This document shows positions 1-6,400 of a stretch of DNA of 16,297 nucleotides, one piece after another (positions within the stretch are counted from its first letter, which is position 1; the number at the start of each line of letters is the position of its first letter). The stretch covers positions 1 to 16,297 of the forward strand of contig CAMOCU010000004.1 of the NCBI GenBank assembly GCA_946610835.1, written 5' to 3'. The notes below the pieces were generated by a model, which saw only the letters and a list, made by a program, of their open reading frames with translations, searched no databases and was not told the DNA's origin. Position numbers and translations under genes: made by a program. The stretch is from an uncultured Clostridia bacterium (lineage in GTDB: Bacteria; Bacillota; Clostridia; Oscillospirales; Acutalibacteraceae).

Positions 1-369
1 GGCTCAGCCCCTGCTGCTTGACTCGGATCCGCAATAACCGGAATCGGATTGCAAGCACAAACAACTTGTACAACGGATTCTTTGCAAGCAGGCAATCCGG
101 CGCTGTACAAGCACTGTTGGATCTCGCCTGCACGCTTCCGTCGGTTCTTTTTTTCGTCCTATGCACACGGAAAGATTGATTTTTCTTCATTACGAAAATA
201 ATTGAGAAAGCGCGGGATCCATCCGGACGTGTGAGGTTTGCGTAATTTTCGGCAGATCGTCCGAAAAGGCTGCCGCACAGCTGACGCAAGGCAGGGAATT
301 TTGTGCAATCGAACGAGAAAATCTCTTCGCCTTCGGCAGCATACTGTGTTTGCTTTTTGGAGAAAGCTG
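1..369. other. Non-coding left flank, no gene supported
   Basis: No reading frame here has a credible start, ribosome site or recognisable product. The only frames are short (67 codons on minus, and a plus frame that runs antisense into the giant gene). The stretch has some secondary-structure potential: the word TTGCAAGCA occurs at 49-57 and 82-90, GGATTGC (46-52) is complementary to GCAATCC (92-98), GCAGGC (88-93) is complementary to GCCTGC (126-131), and TTGTACAA (66-73) is a palindrome. A run of seven T lies at 148-154, but no strong hairpin sits directly before it. It may be the 3' flank of a gene beyond the left edge. Confidence 0.5.
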
Positions 370-399
370 CGCCCCGTGCAGAATGTACTGCACGGGGCG
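370..399 (-). terminator. Probable terminator of the giant repeat-protein gene
   Basis: CGCCCCGTGCA (370-380) and TGCACGGGGCG (389-399) form a perfect 11-base-pair GC-rich stem with an 8-base loop. It begins 44 bases beyond the stop codon of the minus-strand giant gene. Read on the minus strand, the stem is followed by CAGCTTTCTCC, which is pyrimidine-rich but not a clean T run, so intrinsic termination is plausible rather than certain. Confidence 0.6.
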
Positions 400-443
400 T
401 TGTGTTATGGTGTTATTGCGTCCGTTTTATCGGAACGCTGTGA

Positions 444-3400
444 TCAAAGAGCGACCTGCTCTCTGCTCGCCTGGTTGAGTGCGCTGGAGCCAACAACAAG
501 GGACTTGATGATCGTCAGGTCTGTGTTGTTGATGTCGCCGTCGTCATTCAAATCCGCTGCAAACGCATACACGGAATTGAAGGAGTTGTCCATCGAACCC
601 ACAACAAGCGCTTTCATAATACCCATGTCGGTGGAGTTGATCACGCCGTCGCCGTTCAGATCGCCGAAGACGACCGCAACGAATGTGTCTGCGACTTCAC
701 CGGTGTAATCGTTGATCAATTTGATCTCTGTACCGGTACCGACGATGTTGGTGCCGTACTCCAGATGGCCGTTACCGATGACCTCAAGGTAATTGCTCGA
801 AACCTCTGTGGCGGACGCTTCTTCCTTCAGACCGAAGATGTACTTGCGATCGCCGTTGATGATCGTGGTGGAGCCTTCCTTCGCCACAAGCTCCAGGATT
901 TCCTGGCTTGTGGGCGACCAGTAGGCGTAGAACGTCATGTCAGAGTAGACCTTGTCGGTTTCACCGGCGGGTACAAGGGAATCGGATGCAAGGCTCCAGC
1001 CCTTGAACACATAGTCTGTGCCGGCTCTGGTGGGCTTGGCGTCGGGATACAGGATCGCGTCGCCGTACTTGCGCTGGATGACCTGGAATTCGGTTCTGCC
1101 GCTGTCGTCGTTGTACAGGAAGGTCAGGTTGTAAATGCGCTCCTGCAGGCCGGCGATTGCGTCGCTGAGCAGCTTGGAATAGCTTGTTGCATTGCTGACG
1201 CCGTTGATGGTGTTCTGGTCAAACACGCTCAGATTCCAGTCGATACCGTTGAGAATGCTGTTGAGCGTAGCAACGGAGCTCTGCGTATAGCGCGTGTTCA
1301 GGAATTCCATATCCACCGCAGTGGAAAGTTTGCCGGCATTTTCGCGCGCCCAATTGATCCAGCGGCTGTACACCGTGTTGGTTACGTTGGATGCGGGCAG
1401 AGTGAAGCCGGGCGTGCCGCTCGGGATCGTCAGAATCAGGCTGAACAGATCCTCATAGTTGGCATCCAGAGGATCAAGGCTGTCGATGTAGCTCTTGAGT
1501 TCTTCGTAGATGTCGCCGTTCTTTTCGAGCTGGCTCTGGTGGATGATCTTGAGATCTCTGTCGATCTCATTGATGTACGTCTTGAGATCGCCGACGCTTT
1601 CGGCGGTGTAGTAGTTTTCAAGGTTGGCCAGCGGCACACGGATCTTGTTGATCGTCGGCAGATAGTCGGTGATCAGCGCATCCAGATTCGTGTAATCCGC
1701 ATCCTTGAGCTGCAGCGTGCTGTGATACGCCTTGGCCAGCGCATCGACATACTCTTTGAGATAAGCCTGTGCCGGACGCTTGAGCGCTGCATCGGCAAGA
1801 TCGTTGACCACGCCGTTGATGCCTGCGCCGTTGCCGTACACTTCGTCGCGCAGATCTTCCACGCTGTTGGCTGTGTAGATGCTCATGTTGTCCTCTGTTT
1901 CGAGGATGCGTTCGATGGTTGTGAGCAGGGCGCTGTAGCTGTGGGAAGCGTTACACGCGGGATAGAACGCATCGTTCATATCGTCGTAGTAGCCTTCTTC
2001 GTAATGCGTGCAGGCATAGCTGACTGTGTAATCCACTTCTGCGAGCGTCAGATTGTCGAGTGCACCCTGCAGTGCGGTCGTCAACGCGTCCACACGAGCC
2101 TGCTGCGACTGCTGCAGACCGTGATTGTCAGCGTTCGTTGCAGCGCTGTAAGCGCTTTCAAGCACTGCTGTGTCGAAGTCAGACCACTTATACGTGCCGT
2201 TGCTGTTGAGCTTTTTGGCCATTTCACCGCCAACGACATATTCGGGATCGTTAGCCGCATTGGCCGGGAGCCGCTGCGCGTCTCTGTATCCCTTAACTGT
2301 TGCGGTCAGCTGGTTGAGCGCGTAATAGTTTGCGCTCCACAATGCATAGAACGTCACGTCGCCTGCGGGCATGGTGAACGCCGCGCCGGCTCTGTATTCC
2401 GCGTAATTTTCGCCCTCGCCGGAATACCAGCCGAGGAACTCGCGGCTCTGCTGTGTTTCAGCGGATTCGATCTGCAGACCGTTGCCTGCGGGAAGATTGA
2501 TCTTTTCGCCGTAAACTTTGCCCTCCATCGCAGCAGGAACGCTTTCCGGATTGGTCGCGCCGTTGGCATTGAATGTGACCGTGTAGGGGATGTTGTTCCA
2601 CACTGCAAACAGCGTCACAGTGTTTCCGGTGGTCAGGTTGGAAACAGACGCGCCGTCGTCAAACGCCTTTTCGCCGCCTGCGGTCAGGGACCAGCCGGCG
2701 AACTGTGCGCCGGTCTTGGTGAATGCGTTGGGCAGCAGAGCGTACGTCTCGTCGTATGCGCAGTCGTCCATGGAAGCCATGTTGCCGGAACCGCCGTTCG
2801 GGTTAAAGACGATCGTATAAACGATCGGCGTCCAGGCGGCCTTCAGGCTGATGTTTTCTGCGGGCATCTTGGCAGGCACAATGTAAGCGTCGCCGTTGTC
2901 GGTACGCAGCCAGCCGCCGAAGATGTAACCGGTCTTGGTCGGTCTGGCCGGAGCGGTGATCGCCGCGTCAAATTCTGCGGTGATATTCGCCACGGCGCTG
3001 CCACCGTCGGTGTCAAAGCTGATCGTGTAGCTGTTGCGCGTCCAGGTCGCCTTCAGCGCAACATTCTGCGCAGGCATCTTGGCGGGGATGGTGTAGGCGC
3101 TGCCGTCGGCAGTGATCCAGCCGCCAAACGTGAAGCCGGCCTTGGTCGGTGCTGCCGGAGCGGTGATCGCCGCGTCATACGCTGCGGTGATGCTCGCCAC
3201 GGCGCTGCCGCCGTCTGTATCAAAGCTGATGGTGTAGCTGTTGCGCGTCCAAGTCGCCTTCAGCGCGATGTTCTCTGCGGGCATCTTACCGGGCACAATG
3301 TAGCCCGTGCCGTCCTCGCGGATCCAGCCGGCGAAAGTGAAGCCCGTCTTGGTCGGTGCTGCCGGAGCGGTGATCGCCGCGTCAAATTCTGCGGTGATAT

Positions 3401-6400
3401 TCGCCACGGCGCTGCCACCGTCGGTGTCAAAGCTGATCGTGTAGCTGTTGCGCGTCCAGGTCGCCTTCAGCGCAACATTCTGCGCAGGCATCTTGGCGGG
3501 GATGGTGTAGGCGCTGCCGTCGGCAGTGATCCAGCCGCCAAACGTGAAGCCGGCCTTGGTCGGTGCTGCCGGAGCGGTGATCGCCGCGTCATACGCTGCG
3601 GTGATGCTCGCCACGGCGCTGCCGCCGTCTGTATCAAAGCTGATGGTGTAGCTGTTGCGCGTCCAAGTCGCCTTCAGCGCGATGTTCTCTGCGGGCATCT
3701 TACCGGGCACAATGTAGCCCGTGCCGTCCTCGCGGATCCAGCCGGCGAAAGTGAAGCCTGTCTTGGTCGGTGCTGCCGGTGCAGTAATCGCCGCATCATA
3801 CAGTGCGGTGATGCTCGCCACAGCGCTGCCGCCGTCGGTGTCGAAGCTGATGGTGTAGCTGTTGCGTGTCCAGGTCGCCTTCAGCGCAACATTCTGCGCA
3901 GGCATCTTATCAGGAATGGTGTAAGCGCTGCCGTCGGCGGTGATCCAGCCGGCGAAGGTGAAGCCCAGTTTGCCGGGCGCACGCGGCGCTTCGATCGCAT
4001 CGTTATACAGTGCCGTAATGCTCGCCACAGCTGTGCCGCCGTCGCTGTCGAAGCTAATGGTGTAGCTGTTGCGTGTCCAGACTGCTTTCAGCGCGACATT
4101 TTCAGCCGGCATTTTTGTAAAGGAGAAGTTGTCGCCGGAGCTTGCCACGATCCACTTGGAGAATGTGTAGCCCGTCTTGACCGGATCAGCCGGAGCGGAG
4201 ATCGGCGCGTCATACTTCGCCGTAATGTCGGCCACGGCATTGCCGCCGTCACTGTTGAAGCTGATGGTGTAGCTGTTGCGGGTGTAATAGAGTTTAAGAA
4301 CAAGATAAACATGGTTCTCGTCTGCGTCGCCGTCCAGAACAACGCCGGAAACGTTGTTGTTCGAGTTGCTCGAATCAAACGTGAAGCCCGTGAATGTTGG
4401 AGGCGTTGCGGTCACGATCGTGTCGATCTCCGCGGTGCCGCTGTCTCTGTTCGTCTTGTCGTCCGCAGCGATGGACGCCGGGTAGGTGCCGTCAAGATTC
4501 TGCTTATAATACTCGATATAATAAGTGGAATTCAAGTTGCCGTTAAGCGTCCAGTGCGCATACAGAGTCTGGTCTGCGCTCAGGAGCATCGGCTTTTCGA
4601 TATCAACCTTTGTTCCGCCGCTTGCCGCTGTGTACCAGCCGTCGAAATCATAGCGGTTGCGTCCGATTTCGCCTTCGGGAACAACATAAGCGCTGCCGTA
4701 AGGCACGATGGATGTCTTGGTGGATGCGCCGCCGATCTTACCGCCGTTCATATCCCATGTGACAGTGTTGTTGCGCGCCCAGGAGGCATACAGTGTGATG
4801 ACCGGCTTCGCCGCTGTCCAGTCGATCTGCGCTGTTTCGAGCACTTCTGCTGTGAGCGTGAAGGCTGCGTTGTTGCTGTACTGGATCGTCATGGCGTCGG
4901 CATCATCCTTGGTGAAGGCCCAGCCGTAGAATTCGTAAGTTGCGCTGTCGCCGGCCTTGGTTTTGCCGGTTTCCGTGTATTTTCTCAGATTCTGAGTCTT
5001 GCCGGCTTCAATCGAAGTCGCGCTGAAGAGTCTGTCTCTTGCGCTGAGATTGATGCCGTTAAGATCGTATTTGATGGTGAAGGACATGGGCGCCCACTGT
5101 GCATACAGCGTCACTTCCACGCCCTGAACCGTGGCAAGATTGTCAGAAACAGTTGCCTGATCCGCATAGCTGTCTCCGGAGCCGTCCGCCGCGGTATTCC
5201 ATCCGCCGAATGTATACCCGAGACGGGTGAAAGCGGTGGAGGGCAGCGTAAACGATGTGTTGCATGTTGCAAGGATCGGATCCATGGAACCTGCGCCGCC
5301 GTTTGCCGCAAAGGAGACAGTGTACTGCGCGTTCTTCCAGCGCGCGGTCACGGTAATGTTGGCAGGGTTATCGACCGTTTTGCCGTTTACGATATGGGTT
5401 TCGCCGTAATACCAGCCGTCAAACACATAGGACGACTTGACCGGTGTTCCTTGGGGAACGGTGTACACACCGCCGAAGGTCACTGTGGTGACGATGTCGT
5501 TTGCGCTGTTATTGAGCGTGCCGCCATCCAGTTTCCATGTGACGGTAAAGGAATCCTCGTGCCACTGTGCGTACATCGTGATGGTTACGCCGTCCTGCGT
5601 AGTCAGACGCGCATCCAGATTCTCAAGCGGGCCGTAAACAGAGCCGCCGACCTTCGTGCGGGACCAGCCGTCGAACACATAACCGGAACGAACCGGAACA
5701 TTGCTCGGAATCTGATATGCCGGATCATCATACGTACGCGTTACGTTTTCAGGCATATTCGTCACGCCTGAGCCGTTGGGATCGAACGCGATGGTGTACT
5801 CGATGGGCGTCCAGACCGCATGATACGTGCGGTTCGACGTAATCTGGCGGGAAGTACCGGGCTTCCATGTCACATCCTTATTGCTGTCCTGATACCAGCA
5901 CAGATCCTTGTAGCCTTCCTTGGCCACAACGTCATTGCCGACGCCTGTGCCGGGCAGGCTGATGGACTCGCCGTAATTCTTTGTAACCGGATCCACAAGC
6001 GTACCGCCGTTGGAATCGAAAGTAACCGTAAAGGTCTGTCTCTCCCAAATGGCATACATGTCGATCACTGCGCCGTTTGTACTGGTCAGCGCATCTGCCC
6101 ATTTTTCAGCTTCGTATTTCGCGGTTGCCGTACCCTGCGCGTTGGCATTCCAGTATTTGAAATCGTAACCGACTCTTGCCGGTTTCACGGGGAACTGGAT
6201 CTGTTCGGTGCAGGAAACCGTCTTGCGATCAAACACATCGTCTGCTGTACCGTCGTTGGTATGGAAAACGACTGTATAGGTGTTCTGCGCAAATTTGAAG
6301 ACCACGTCGCCGCCGGTCGTGTTCATTGTAAAGGAGAAGGGTGCAGAAGCGGAAAGCGTACCGTTGGTGCCGTTGGCATAAGAAGCGTAACGGTAACCGA

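Noticed and set aside
88..154. Terminator formed by the GCAGGC/GCCTGC inverted repeat and the T run at 148-154
   Set aside because: The stem is short and interrupted, and 16 bases separate it from the T run, too far for an intrinsic terminator.
190..393. 67-codon minus-strand frame downstream of the giant gene
   Set aside because: It runs through the probable terminator hairpin and has no ribosome site or recognisable product.
2829..4280. CRISPR-like array suggested by regular repeats
   Set aside because: The 207-base period is a multiple of three inside a single reading frame, and the repeats are protein-coding with no unique spacers.
765..5771. 1668-codon open frame on the plus strand
   Set aside because: It lies exactly codon-opposite to the giant gene, has a low-complexity Arg/Val/Cys/His-rich product without domains, and has no good ribosome site. 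It is explained by missing TTA, CTA and TCA codons in the sense gene.
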